Assembly (NCBI GenBank): GCA_016787345.1
Contig: JAEUUU010000021.1
Location: 1-64,000, forward strand
Direction of reading: 5' to 3'
Origin: Saprospiraceae bacterium
Lineage (GTDB): Bacteria > Bacteroidota > Bacteroidia > Chitinophagales > Saprospiraceae
DNA: 64,000 bases
Shown piece by piece: positions 34,101 to 41,989 of this stretch. The notes beneath the pieces are model-generated. The model saw only the letters and a program-made list of their open reading frames with translations, was not told the origin of the DNA and ran no database searches. A program made the translations under genes and the position numbers. The first letter of the stretch is position 1. Every line of letters begins with the position of its first letter.

Positions 34101-35053
34101 CCTTGCACGATGGCGTCGAGGTCGCCGTCGCCGTCGAAATCGGCCACACTGGTAAAGCCGTCGGTAAATGGTGCGGCGGCGGTAACGCGTGGTGTCACAG
34201 TACCCGCCACCAGATCGACGGAGAGCACCTGATTGCCGGCCACGATTTCAAGTCCGTCGCAATCGGGACAAAAGCTGTCGGGCAAAGCATCGATGGCCAC
34301 GGGGGAGCAAAATGAAAAGCCGTTGGCAACGCGGGCGGGGTGTTCGCCGGCCGAAACAGATGGGCCGCCTTCGGCGAGCAGGGCGCCTGTCTGGCCGCTG
34401 AACACCTGGTTGCCGACGTTGATTTCCGGGTTACCGTCGTGGTTAAAATCGGCAATATTGGGCACGGCAAAGCGGTAACGCTGGTCGTAGCCCACAATGC
34501 CGGGACTGGTCCATTTCAGCGCCCCGGTATGCGAATAACAACGAATAAAGCGGTCGTTGCCGATCAGGATAAATTCCCCGAAGCCATCATTGTCGAGATC
34601 AGCCATAGCGGGCGCGGTGCCGCCGGGCAGCACAGTCGGGCTCATGATGGTGGCTTTGGTCGCCCCGGTCGCCCCGTCGACGATATAGATTTCGCTGTTT
34701 TCGACGTGATAACTTACGATTTCAGGTATTCCGTCGGCATCGAGGTCGCCGGCAGCCATGGGGGCGTAAGTACCGGTTTCGACCTGGGCTGTCCATTGCA
34801 CCCCGAGCGAAATCTGGTTGCAGGGCGGCAGATAGGAACAATCGGCGTTGCAGGTGGTGTAGTAGAAATTTTCGCAATTGCCGAAGCAGGTGCAATCCGG
34901 GTCGAAGCAATCGATCAGGCCGTCGCCGTCGTCGTCGGCGCCGTTGTCGCAGTCTTCAACTGTTTGGGAAAATGCCAGTGCTGGCAGGAGGAAAAGGGCA
35001 AATACAACAAAGAGGGCAGCAGGGCGCCGGGGGGAGTAATGGCGTTTTACCAT
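31169..35053 (-). CDS. Giant secreted FG-GAP/SprB-repeat protein with T9SS type B C-terminal domain
   Basis: A 1294-aa exported protein. After the signal peptide (LFVVFALFLLPALAFSQ) comes a Ca-binding, Cys-rich motif (CDNGADDDGDGLIDCFDPDC). Residues about 70-460 hold FG-GAP/VCBS-type propeller repeats (MAAGDLDADGIPEIV, ADLDNDGFGEFI, PNIADFNHDGNPEI, VADFDGDGDLDAI). Further Ig/PKD-like modules follow, then a SprB-type repeat (GQTEGVITATGNGGTPPYNYAW, broken here for length: GGTPPYNYAW to AGTYAVTLTDA), and finally the type B sorting domain (VFFPNAMAP to FDRWGALVHEA to IWDGRHDG). It is likely a cell-surface adhesin or matrix protein. The ATG at 35053 was chosen because it starts the signal peptide. 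Confidence 0.85.
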   Translation of the reverse strand: MVKRHYSPRRPAALFVVFALFLLPALAFSQTVEDCDNGADDDGDGLIDCFDPDCTCFGNCENFYYTTCNADCSYLPPCNQISLGVQWTAQVETGTYAPMAAGDLDADGIPEIVSYHVENSEIYIVDGATGATKATIMSPTVLPGGTAPAMADLDNDGFGEFILIGNDRFIRCYSHTGALKWTSPGIVGYDQRYRFAVPNIADFNHDGNPEINVGNQVFSGQTGALLAEGGPSVSAGEHPARVANGFSFCSPVAIDALPDSFCPDCDGLEIVAGNQVLSVDLVAGTVTPRVTAAAPFTDGFTSVADFDGDGDLDAIVQGKRGLQNAVYCWDIQTPTILRQFQLLNNWVEGASRVNIADLNGDGELEISFVGYPRLYALRNNFTVMWIRSTNDLSSITCSSVFDFCGDGSADVIYRGMTFLQVLEGATGTVKFQDDCASETHIENPLVLDVDADGQTEIVIQCGGPTYGMGVPPYSGSIVAYEAVGSPGIASRKVWNQHAYFNTNINDDLSVPAYQQNPHIIGDSLRMNSFLNQYFNPTFPSPDGVLSFQNVVCVGDSLDVTVSLCNTGDNVLPPQTPISIYTANPQVTAAPWVGAAPLGFDLQKDSCRTFTLRIPRIANDSVYLVLNDDNSQTTPYNLAADFPVTAIGECAFTNNIVAFSYAYNPPVLNLGVDTLICDNATLALDAAGQDYVSWQWQDGSADTSFVAPDAGVFAVAVTDICGIVQSDTIVVGIDSATVAQIGADRTICQGETVTIAESGFDFYDWSPANAVDCPTCPTVNAALPSSGLITLHASFANGCQSFDTLYLAVNDTFNYAIDTTICYGRTVSWNGVDIEPDSIRTFFLQTLQGCDSTVTVRVHGTPVGTFQIQVDTAVCLGETLPYNGFNLLPGDEKTFFLSAITGCDSTVMVTVMPKDTFATAQSLTICNGESVPIFGQPQSSSGVYRMTFAAANGCDSTHTVNLNVLPALLLSLDETPTCGGQTEGVITATGNGGTPPYNYAWNLPGATGPTIDNLPAGTYAVTLTDAADCTQTASAQVIAYPPIVFDVATDSVRCYGESNGAITITTADSTLLFALDDNGFSGLTEYPGLEAGVYDLQAQDVYGCVEEQTVTVPGPPELVLALPADTTILLGEELQIEIFTNSTDSLVYTWNTTEYLSCDNCLTPLASPLTTIRYSLVVTDENGCKAGDEMLLEVRRVIDVFFPNAMAPTAAVDLNARFEPVFGPAVARVNSLQIFDRWGALVHEARNALPGDASLIWDGRHDGDYVMPGVYIWAVELELVDGGKEKFRGDVTVVR

Positions 35054-35248
35054 GGTGGATGGGTCGGTGGGTTTTGTCTGGCCAGAGAAACGGCGACGCA
35101 CGGGCTTTCTTTTGCCCGGCGGCGTGATTAACAAAGCGTTAAGGTTGCGAGACTATGGCGGGGAAACCCGGAAAAGCGGAGGGGATTAACAAAGGTTCGG
35201 CGCTTTCGGGCAGCACAAAAATCCATATTTTTTTTAAATCTGTTTCCC

Positions 35249-35857
35249 CTACCCTTTCTTTTCCAAAATTACAAACACCTCGGTCCCCGCCCTCGGCGCT
35301 ACCGAGTTGTGGCAAGCCGCGAGCGTTTTAATATTGAATTGAGGAGCAAACAGGCTTTCATATTCATCCCGGCTACCGCCAAAAGGCGGCCCTCCCTCGA
35401 AATCGCGGTCGAACAAAACACCGGCCAGGCGGCCGCCCGGCGCCAGCAACTCCTTCATTTTCAAAACGTAATCATGCCTTAGTGCAGGGTCCAGGGCACA
35501 AAAAAAGGTTTGTTCGAGAATCAGGTCATATGCCCCCTGGTGCTCAAAAAAATCACCGCGGACAATTTTCACCTTCTCTGCCCAGCCTTCCGGCGCCCCG
35601 GCCTCAAACCGCCGCCGGATGATCTCGACAGCAGCGGGCGCAATGTCGATCAATGTGATGTTGGAAAAGCCGTGTTCCAGCAAAAACAACGCCTCGTACG
35701 CATTGCCGCAACCCGGAATCAGGAGCCGCAAATTGCGGCGCTCGACAGGTATCTGAAGACAATACGCGCACAAAGGCGGCGAAGCGGAGCGCAAATCCCA
35801 GCCGGTCTGGCCGTTGAGCCAGCGCTGGTTCCATTGTTGTGCCGAGTCCGATTTCAT
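35249..35857 (-). CDS. Thiopurine/thiol methyltransferase-like SAM-dependent enzyme
   Basis: A 202-aa class I methyltransferase of the TPMT type: WNQRWLNGQTGWDLRSASPPL at the N-terminus (substrate side), the SAM motif LLIPGCGNAYEALFL, LIDIAPAAVEII, IVRGDFFEH and YDLILEQTFFCALDPALR. Relatives methylate thiols, selenium or tellurium compounds or halides; the natural substrate here is unknown. The ATG at 35857 was chosen over an upstream extension because that extension reads through a repeat element and because a -7 promoter box ends just 6 nt before this ATG. Confidence 0.85.
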   Translation of the reverse strand: MKSDSAQQWNQRWLNGQTGWDLRSASPPLCAYCLQIPVERRNLRLLIPGCGNAYEALFLLEHGFSNITLIDIAPAAVEIIRRRFEAGAPEGWAEKVKIVRGDFFEHQGAYDLILEQTFFCALDPALRHDYVLKMKELLAPGGRLAGVLFDRDFEGGPPFGGSRDEYESLFAPQFNIKTLAACHNSVAPRAGTEVFVILEKKG

Positions 35858-35863
35858 TGCGGG

Positions 35864-35871
35864 CAAAGATA
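35864..35871 (-). promoter_or_regulatory. -7 box of the methyltransferase gene
   Basis: TATCTTTG on the minus strand matches TAnnTTTG and ends 6 nt before the ATG, so transcription would begin at or next to the start codon (leaderless or nearly so). Confidence 0.5.
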
Positions 35872-36073
35872 GCGCTGTAGCGCCGCCTGTAGCGCCGACC
35901 TGTAGCGCCGACCTCCAGGTCGGCGACGTTGAGGGCAATAAAAAACCGCGATTATCAGCCAATGATCCGGGCGTCATTAAGCAGTATTCATCCGGAGCAA
36001 TAGCGGATAATCGCGGGTTATTTCTGCGCTCAACGTCGCCGACCTGGAGGTCGGCGCTACAGCGGCGCTACAG
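35872..36073. repeat. Inverted-repeat element with TGTAGCGCCGACC arms
   Basis: The left arm (35872-35956) holds three degenerate TGTAGCGCCG units, a CCGACCTCCAGGTCGG palindrome, CAACGT in reverse, then CCGCGATTATC. The right arm (36003-36073) repeats these in inverse order and ends exactly before the SQR stop codon. The 45-nt centre has no recognisable feature. Confidence 0.85.
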
Positions 36074-37267
36074 TTACATCCGCCCCTGCAGAATCTGATG
36101 CCAGTACAACCAGGGCAAAATGTACCGCTTCAATACCCACATCGTCCAGCGTTCTTTCGACTGGTCGAAGGGGAATGTTTCGGTCGGTTTGTTGTCGTAG
36201 TCGAATTCAGCCAGCATCAGCTTGCCGTAACCGGTCACAATCGGACACGAACTATAGCCATTGTATTTGGCGGCAGGAGGAGCGCCGGCCATGACGGCGA
36301 GGAGATTGGCCACGAGTACCGGGGCTTGTTTGCGCACAGCGGCGCCGGTTTTGGAATTGGGCGTGCCGGTAGCATCGCCGATCGCGAATACGTTGGGATA
36401 CTTGTTGTGCCGAAGGATGTATTTGTCGACGTCGACCCAGCCGGCCTCGTTGGCGAGCGGACTGTTGCGAATAAAGTCCGGGGCGCTTTGTGGGGGCGTC
36501 ACGTGCAGCATATCAAACGGACGGGTTTCTTCACTCACCGAGCCGTCGGGCGCCGTTACTTTAAATGTTGCAGTGTGGCCGGGGCCGTCAACTTTGATCA
36601 GGTCATGTTTGAAATGAAGCCCGATTTTGTAGCGGTCAGCCACCTTGCGGAGGGTTTTAGCGTATTTTTCAATGCCAAAAATCACACCGCCGGCCGTGCA
36701 GAATTCCACTTTGACCGTATCGGCTTTGCCGTGCCGGCGCAGGTAATCGCCGGCCAGGTACATGATTTTTTGCGGAGCGCCGCCGCATTTGACGGCTGTG
36801 CCCGGGGCGGTAAAGATGGCCGTCTGACCATCTTTCAGGCTTTGCAGGCATTCATACGTATAAGGAGCGGTATGGACCGTGTAATTGGAACACACCCCGT
36901 TTTTACCCAGGGTTTCAGCCAGGCCCTCCACTTTGTTCCAGTTCAACTGGATACCGGGGCATACGATCAGGTAATCGTAACCGATTACTTCGCCTTTGCG
37001 GGTGGTCACGGTATTTTGATCGGGCTGGAAGGTATCGACGGCGTCTTTGATCCAGTTGACGCCTTTGGGCATAAAGTCGGCCTCGTTGCGGATGGTATCG
37101 TTGATGTCGTACACGCCGCCACCCACCAGCGTCCAGGCAGGTTGGTAATAATGCTTTTCGGAAGGTTCAATGATGCCTATGTCCAGACTGGAATTTTTGA
37201 GCAACAATTTGGAGGCGGTGGATAAACCGGCGTTGCCGCCGCCGACGATCAGGATTTGATGTTTCAT
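36074..37267 (-). CDS. Sulfide:quinone oxidoreductase-like flavoprotein
   Basis: A 397-aa FAD-dependent disulfide-reductase-fold protein: ILIVGGGNAGLSTASKLL binds FAD, YDYLIVCPGIQLNWNKVEG, a second Cys-containing stretch VKCGGAPQKIMYLAGDYLRR, CTAGG, and NVFAIGDATGTPNSKTGAAVRKQAP. SQRs oxidise sulfide and pass electrons to quinone at the membrane; cysteines at CPG, KCGG and the C-terminal SCPIV could form the redox set. It is divergent from two YeeE/YedE genes, which supports a sulfur role. An amphipathic C-terminus (WVLKRYILPWLYWHQIL) would attach it to the membrane. Confidence 0.88.
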   Translation of the reverse strand: MKHQILIVGGGNAGLSTASKLLLKNSSLDIGIIEPSEKHYYQPAWTLVGGGVYDINDTIRNEADFMPKGVNWIKDAVDTFQPDQNTVTTRKGEVIGYDYLIVCPGIQLNWNKVEGLAETLGKNGVCSNYTVHTAPYTYECLQSLKDGQTAIFTAPGTAVKCGGAPQKIMYLAGDYLRRHGKADTVKVEFCTAGGVIFGIEKYAKTLRKVADRYKIGLHFKHDLIKVDGPGHTATFKVTAPDGSVSEETRPFDMLHVTPPQSAPDFIRNSPLANEAGWVDVDKYILRHNKYPNVFAIGDATGTPNSKTGAAVRKQAPVLVANLLAVMAGAPPAAKYNGYSSCPIVTGYGKLMLAEFDYDNKPTETFPFDQSKERWTMWVLKRYILPWLYWHQILQGRM

Positions 37268-37301
37268 AACAAGCAGTGTTTTTCGAATTGTTACTGCGCT
37301 A

Positions 37302-37309
37302 CAAAGCTA
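37302..37309 (-). promoter_or_regulatory. -7 box of the SQR gene
   Basis: TAGCTTTG on the minus strand, a perfect TAnnTTTG, 34 nt before the SQR ATG. The CRP-like box is centred about 70 nt upstream of the likely start site. Confidence 0.5.
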
Positions 37310-37353
37310 CCGACATAAGCGGCGCGACTGGTTGGACTAAAGTCAGATTTAAT

Positions 37354-37369
37354 TGTGATAATCGTCACT
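37354..37369. promoter_or_regulatory. CRP/FNR-family operator-like palindrome
   Basis: TGTGATAATCGTCACT fits TGTGA-N6-TCAC, with a perfect GTGA/TCAC dyad, in the divergent SQR/YeeE promoter region. Relative to the YeeE promoter its centre is near -45 (class II position), and relative to SQR near -70 (class I position). Confidence 0.5.
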
Positions 37370-37391
37370 TTCCAGGCTCAACCCACTGAAT

Positions 37392-37399
37392 TACCTTTC
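37392..37399 (+). promoter_or_regulatory. -7 box of the YeeE/YedE operon
   Basis: TACCTTTC, one mismatch from TAnnTTTG, 35 nt before the ATG of the first YeeE gene. No consensus -33 is visible, as expected for an activator-dependent promoter. Confidence 0.4.
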
Positions 37400-37434
37400 G
37401 GGCATCTTTGAACCAATAATCCAACCACTATCAT

Positions 37435-38028
37435 ATGGCACCTCAATTTTTAATTGACTTTCTCCAATGGATCAGTCAACCGTGGCCCTGGTATGTCGCC
37501 GGCCCGATTCTGGCCATGATTATGTTCGTCCTGCTTTGGTTCGGACACGAATTCGGCATATCCGAAAACTTCCGCCTCATGTGCGCGGCCGACGGCGCCG
37601 ACGACATGAACGAGTTTTTCAAAATCAACTGGCAGGCCGGCGAATGGAATTTGCTGGTAGCCCTCGGCGCCGTTTTTGGCGGCTACATCGCCTCGCATTA
37701 TCTGTCGACTCCGGAAGGCAATCTGGCCCACATTTCGGATGCCACGGTCGCCAGTCTGCAACAAATCGGCATACAAGTAGAAAATGGCCGCGTGCCGCTG
37801 GTACCTGATTTTATTTCCTGGGAATCCATATTCAGCTGGCAGGGCCTGCTGGTCATCGCCGGCGGCGGTTTGCTGGTCGGTTTTGGCGCCCGCTACGCAG
37901 GCGGTTGCACTTCGGGCCATGCCATCAGCGGGCTTTCGGCGCTGCAATTGCCCTCTTTGATCGCCGTAGTGGGTTTCTTCCTTGGCGGATTATTTATGAC
38001 TTACGTGCTGGTTCCGCTTATTTTTTAA
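37435..38028 (+). CDS. YeeE/YedE family sulfur-compound transport protein, first half
   Basis: A 197-aa membrane protein with about four to five hydrophobic helices. It carries the family motif GFGARYAGGCTSGHAISGLSALQLPSL (split: ARYAGGCTSGHAISG), whose Cys is thought to relay thiosulfate or persulfide sulfur in YeeE proteins. The family has a tandem architecture often split over two genes; the second half is the next gene, 21 nt downstream. Together with the divergent SQR it suggests handling of sulfide, sulfane sulfur or thiosulfate. Confidence 0.88.
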   Translation: MAPQFLIDFLQWISQPWPWYVAGPILAMIMFVLLWFGHEFGISENFRLMCAADGADDMNEFFKINWQAGEWNLLVALGAVFGGYIASHYLSTPEGNLAHISDATVASLQQIGIQVENGRVPLVPDFISWESIFSWQGLLVIAGGGLLVGFGARYAGGCTSGHAISGLSALQLPSLIAVVGFFLGGLFMTYVLVPLIF

Positions 38029-38049
38029 CCATCAAATATCCTTATTGCC

Positions 38050-38463
38050 ATGCGCATGTCCCGATATATCCTCATTGGCATTTTGCTGGGGATTACCTTG
38101 TACAAAAGCGAAGCCGTGTCGTGGTTTCGCATTTATGAAATGTTCCGTTTCCAGTCGTTCCACATGTACGGCATCATCGGCTCGGCGGTCATTGCCGGTA
38201 TTCTGATCGTGCAAATCGTGAAAAGACGCCACATCCACAACGTGGAAGGCCAGGAGATCGTCATCAAAGACAAAGCGATGAGCGTGCCGCGTTACCTGAT
38301 CGGCGGGTTTATTTTCGGACTGGGCTGGGCGCTTGCCGGCGCTTGTCCGGCGCCCATGTTCATCCTGCTGGGCAGCGGTATAACGGTATTTATCGTGTAC
38401 CTGGTAGCGGCCATGACGGGCACTTACCTGTACGGCGTATTGCGTAAAAGATTGCCGCACTGA
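38050..38463 (+). CDS. YeeE/YedE family protein, second half (DUF6691 type)
   Basis: A 137-aa membrane protein with about four helices. The motif GGFIFGLGWALAGACPAPMFILLGSG holds the second conserved Cys (AGACPAP) of the split YeeE/YedE pair. An internal soluble loop VKRRHIHNVEGQEIVIKDKAM is typical of the DUF6691 half. It is co-transcribed with the first half. The product probably forms a heteromeric sulfur-compound channel in the inner membrane. Confidence 0.87.
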   Translation: MRMSRYILIGILLGITLYKSEAVSWFRIYEMFRFQSFHMYGIIGSAVIAGILIVQIVKRRHIHNVEGQEIVIKDKAMSVPRYLIGGFIFGLGWALAGACPAPMFILLGSGITVFIVYLVAAMTGTYLYGVLRKRLPH

Positions 38464-38474
38464 CGGCAGCGGCT

Positions 38475-39855
38475 TTATCTCAGTTCCTGAATATCGCTGA
38501 TGATTTTGCGCGCCAGGTTTTGTGCGACGACGTCGGAATTGCTTTCGGAGTAGACGCGAATAATCGGCTCCGTATTGGAAGGGCGCAGGTGTACCCAACC
38601 GCTATCAAAATCGATTTTCAGCCCGTCTTCCGTATTGATCTGCTCGTTGCGGTACTTTTCTTTTAGCGCTGCAAAGATTTTTTCCAGATTGATGTCGGGT
38701 GACCTGTCGATTTTGGTTTTGGCCATGCGGTAGTCCGGATAGGTGCTGCGCAGGGTGGAAATTTGTTTTCCAAAAAGAGCCAGGTGGCTGAGAAACAAGG
38801 CAATGCCGACCAATGCATCGCGTCCGTAGTGCAGTTCGGGCAAAATAACGCCACCGTTTCCTTCGCCGCCGATCACTGCATTGACGGCTTTCATCTTTTC
38901 CACCACATTCACCTCTCCTACCGCCGCGGCATAATATTCACCGCCGTATTTGTGGGTTACGTCGCGCAGGGCGCGGGTGCTGGAGAGGTTGGATACCGTA
39001 TTTCCACCGCCTTTTTGGGCCAAAACGTAATCAGCCACGGCTACGAGGGTGTATTCTTCGCCAAACAACTCGCCATCCTGACACATAAAAACCAGGCGGT
39101 CGACATCCGGATCGACAGCAATGCCGAGATGAGCCTTTTGCTGACGCACCTCGGTGGAAAGTTGCCCAAGGTGCTCTTTCAAAGGTTCCGGGTTGTGCGC
39201 AAACTGGCCGGTGATTTCGCCATTGAGCAGCACGACCTGACAACCGAGGGCTTCGAGCAGCGGCGGCACCGACAAAGCGCCGGTGGAATTGACCGCATCG
39301 ACGACCACCTTGTAATTTTTGGCGCGAACAGCCTCCGCATTGACCAGCGGCAGGGCAAGAATTTGATCGATATGACGCTGGATATAACCGCCTTCCTGGC
39401 GGTAAGCGCCCAGCCGGTCGACCGGAGCATACTCGATCGCACCGGCAGCCACGCGGGCCAGCACGTTGGCGCCGTCGGCGGCGCTGATGAATTCGCCGCG
39501 ATGATTGAGCAGTTTGAGGGCGTTCCACTCACGCGGATTGTGACTGGCCGTCAGAATGATACCGCCGCCCGCACCTTCGGCGGGCACGGCCAGTTCGACG
39601 GTCGGGGTGGTGCTGAGCCCCAGATCGATGACTGAAATACCGCAGGCACGCAGGGTGTTGACCACCAGTCCGGCCACGATGTCGCCGGAAATACGGCCGT
39701 CGCGACCGACCACGATGGTGTTTTTACCCGAGGTCTCGACGACCCACTGGCCAAAAGCGGCCGTACACTCGACAATATCTTGCGGGGTGAGGTTGTCGCC
39801 CGCGCGGCCGCCGATGGTGCCGCGAAAACCGGAAATAGATTTGATGAGAGGCATA
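38475..39855 (-). CDS. glmM: Phosphoglucosamine mutase
   Basis: A 460-aa phosphohexose mutase that converts GlcN-6-P to GlcN-1-P for UDP-GlcNAc and hence peptidoglycan. It shows SGFRGTIGGRAG at the N-terminus, the catalytic phosphoserine loop ILTASHNPREWNALK (Ser near 104), the metal-binding DPDVDRLVF and the sugar-binding GEGNGGVI, plus the C-terminal phosphate-binding RPSNTEPIIRVYSES. Substrate choice between GlcN and Glc/Man is by overall similarity to archaeal-type GlmM-like mutases and is less certain. The ATG at 39855 lies 8 nt from a -7 box; longer versions read into the divergent gene. Confidence 0.85.
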
Positions 39856-39863
39856 TGACCGGC

Positions 39864-39922
39864 AAAGGTAAAGCACCGGCACAACAATCGCCATCGGCAA
39901 TACAAACTTGGTCCTACCTTCG
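39864..39922. promoter_or_regulatory. Compact divergent promoters of glmM and the LytTR gene
   Basis: On the minus strand, TACCTTTG (39871-39864) ends 8 nt before the glmM ATG. On the plus strand, TACCTTCG (39915-39922) ends 4 nt before the LytTR-gene ATG. Only 43 nt separate the two boxes, so their -33 regions overlap and both transcripts would be almost leaderless. Confidence 0.5.
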
Positions 39923-39926
39923 CGGT

Positions 39927-40796
39927 ATGCTTTGGCCGACCCTGCGCAACAAGCTTTCACAACCCTACCCGATGCACGACGAAACCCGCTGGAACTGGCG
40001 GATGGCACTGGGCAGCGGTTTGTTCGTCCTGCTGTTTTTGTTTATCCTGCAACCCTTCGGCAGCCGCGTACCCGCTGGCAAGGAGTGGTTTTATTTGCGG
40101 ATTTGTGCAGAATACGGCCTCATCACTTCGGTTGTGACTTTGGCATGGGGGCCATTGCAGGCATTTTTTCCTCATTTTTTCAAAGAAGAAAAATGGCAGG
40201 TTTGGAAAGAAATCGTCACGACCCTGCTGTTTGTCAGCGTGATTGCCACGGCAAATATGCTGTACGCCGTCGTGCGGTTTGTCCAACCTTTGAACTGGCA
40301 GACTTTTGCGTACTGGCAATTCGTCACCTGGGCAGTGGGGATATTTCCAACCTTGTACGGCGTGCTGCGCAAACAGGTTCAACTGATGCAACGCTACGCA
40401 GCCGAAGCGGCCGACCTGACCCGTCAACTGCATCCGTCGCCGCCCCACCCTGCCGAGCCGGCGCTTTTGCTGAACGGTGAAAATCAGGGCGAATCCCTGC
40501 AGATCCACCCCGACGACCTGCTCTGTCTGGCAGCGGCCGACAATTACGTTCAGGTTTTTTACCGCGAAAACGGGACCACCCGCCAGCGTCTCCTACGCGG
40601 CGCCCTGCGGCGTTTTGAGGCGGCGCTGGCTCCTTATCCGCGCTTTTTTCGCTGCCACCGCACCTATGTCGTCAACCTCGACCGGGTAATTCGCATCAGC
40701 GGCAACGCCCAGGGCTACAAACTCCACCTCGATGGCCTCGAACAACCCGTCCCGGTATCGCGAGCCCTGAATGATGAAATCCGGAAAAGGTTTTAG
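39927..40796 (+). CDS. Membrane-bound LytTR-family transcriptional regulator
   Basis: A 289-aa protein with four hydrophobic helices in the N-terminal half (FVLLFLFILQPFG, YGLITSVVTLAWGPL, IVTTLLFVSVIATANML, FVTWAVGIFPTLYGVL) and a C-terminal LytTR DNA-binding domain from about residue 190 (LCLAAADNYVQVFY, FFRCHRTYVVNLDRV, LDGLEQPVPVSRAL). Such membrane-anchored LytTR proteins lack a receiver domain and are common in Bacteroidota; the sensed signal is unknown. The stop codon lies within the arm of the repeat element that follows. Confidence 0.85.
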   Translation: MLWPTLRNKLSQPYPMHDETRWNWRMALGSGLFVLLFLFILQPFGSRVPAGKEWFYLRICAEYGLITSVVTLAWGPLQAFFPHFFKEEKWQVWKEIVTTLLFVSVIATANMLYAVVRFVQPLNWQTFAYWQFVTWAVGIFPTLYGVLRKQVQLMQRYAAEAADLTRQLHPSPPHPAEPALLLNGENQGESLQIHPDDLLCLAAADNYVQVFYRENGTTRQRLLRGALRRFEAALAPYPRFFRCHRTYVVNLDRVIRISGNAQGYKLHLDGLEQPVPVSRALNDEIRKRF

Positions 40797-41093
40797 GTTT
40801 TAGGTTTTAGTTTTTGGGTTTTGGCAAAAGGGTTGTTGCTGCTCTCGGGGCGGGTTTTGGGTGTTGGGAGTTGGGTTTTGGCAAAAGGGTTGTTCCTGCT
40901 CTCGGGGCGGGTTTTGGGTGTTGGGGTTTGGCAAAAGGGTTGTTTCTGCTCTCGGATAGCGCTTCGGATTTGGGAAGTAATGATCCGCTGCTCGCGCGAG
41001 GCTTTGCCTCGTGACACTTTCCGAGAGCAGCAACAACCCTTTTGCCAAAACCCAAAACCCAACACCTAAAACCCCAAAACCCTGCAACTCACC
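40790..41093. repeat. Large inverted-repeat element with three plus one core copies
   Basis: The left side has GGTTTTAG units, then three tandem blocks of AAAAGGGTTGTTGCTGCTCTCGG (split: GGGTTGTTGCTGCTCTC) at 40826, 40883 and 40933. The right side carries one inverse copy (GAGAGCAGCAACAACCC, 41023-41039) followed by CAAAACCCAAAACCC units. A small hairpin CGAGGC-TTT-GCCTCG lies in the loop. The element starts at the LytTR stop codon. The remaining 41094-41184 holds nothing I recognise. Confidence 0.85.
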
Positions 41094-41184
41094 CCTCTTC
41101 CGTGCCAAACGCCCCTCTTTCCGGCGCGGTGTTCGCACAGCCTGTTCTTTTGTCCCGTGTTTTCAACAAACCTTTTTTTGGACC

Positions 41185-41877
41185 ATGGAACAATTATTCG
41201 GACAACTATCCCTCATCATTCACATCATTGCCGGGGCCTCAACCCTGATTGCAGGGCCGATTGCCATTTTTTACAATTTTAAAAACGTCAAAAATCACCG
41301 GCTGGCAGGCAAAGTGTTTTTTTACGCCATGCTGGTGGTGGTGGTAACGTCCTGGATGGGTTATGTAAAGCGCCCCGATCAGGTGTTTTTCCAGTTTTTG
41401 CTGGGTATCGCCATGATCGTGCTCGCGGGCACGCTGCGCGGCGTGCGGGCCATTCAATTTATGAAAAACAAAAGCCGGCCGGGCGGCCTGGATTTCGGTT
41501 ATACCCTGCTGCTGGGTTTGTTCGGGATGTGGATGTCGGGCAAAGCGTTCTGGCACTTTGAGCAAGGCACCATGATCGCCTTCCCCATTTTGTTTGCAGT
41601 ATTTGGCGGCTCTGCCCTGGCCGACACCATTAAGAACCTGCGGTTGTTTCTGCACCCAGAACGGGTGGAGCGAATGACCTGGTACCGTTTGCACGTGAGT
41701 ACCATGTTGGGGGCTTTTACGGCTTCAACCACCGCTTTTACGGTCAATGCAGCGACATTCCTGCCCTGGTACCTGCAATGGTTCGGTCCGACTTTGCTGA
41801 TCGTGCCTTTGCAGTTTTATTTCGGGCGAAAACTCAAGCGGCAGCAAAAGCCGGCCGCCGCGGCGCAAGCGGCATAA
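41185..41877 (+). CDS. Seven-helix membrane protein (DUF2306-like)
   Basis: A 230-aa protein with about seven hydrophobic segments and the pattern HIIAGASTLIAGPIAIF, HRLAGKVFFYAML, FALGI-type helices and WYRLHVSTMLGAF, where His residues sit at helix ends. This resembles predicted membrane proteins of the DUF2306 group, of unknown function; the His residues could bind haem. The N-terminal extension of the open frame consists of repeat sequence, so the ATG at 41185 was chosen. Transcription direction matches ribA downstream. Confidence 0.65.
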   Translation: MEQLFGQLSLIIHIIAGASTLIAGPIAIFYNFKNVKNHRLAGKVFFYAMLVVVVTSWMGYVKRPDQVFFQFLLGIAMIVLAGTLRGVRAIQFMKNKSRPGGLDFGYTLLLGLFGMWMSGKAFWHFEQGTMIAFPILFAVFGGSALADTIKNLRLFLHPERVERMTWYRLHVSTMLGAFTASTTAFTVNAATFLPWYLQWFGPTLLIVPLQFYFGRKLKRQQKPAAAAQAA

Positions 41878-41945
41878 ATTTCAATTTGGGCAACTTTCGG
41901 CTGGCATTGACTGTTTGTAGTCAGTGTCAGCCGGAAAAATTAGGC

Positions 41946-41953
41946 TATTTTTG
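41946..41953 (+). promoter_or_regulatory. -7 box of ribA
   Basis: TATTTTTG matches TAnnTTTG and leaves a 36-nt leader before the ribA ATG. No FMN riboswitch is recognisable in this short leader. Confidence 0.45.
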
Positions 41954-41989
41954 CGGCGCAAAACAGCGGCCCCCAGCGGCCCATTTCCA

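Noticed and set aside
35814-36098. Open frame with ADLQVGD and SPTWRSAL
   Set aside because: It spans the inverted-repeat element and the methyltransferase start region; a known type of spurious translation of a palindromic repeat.
40800-41138. Several open frames with KGLLLLS or NPFAKTQ repeats
   Set aside because: They are translations of the inverted-repeat element in different frames; no frame is favoured and the repetition follows DNA units.
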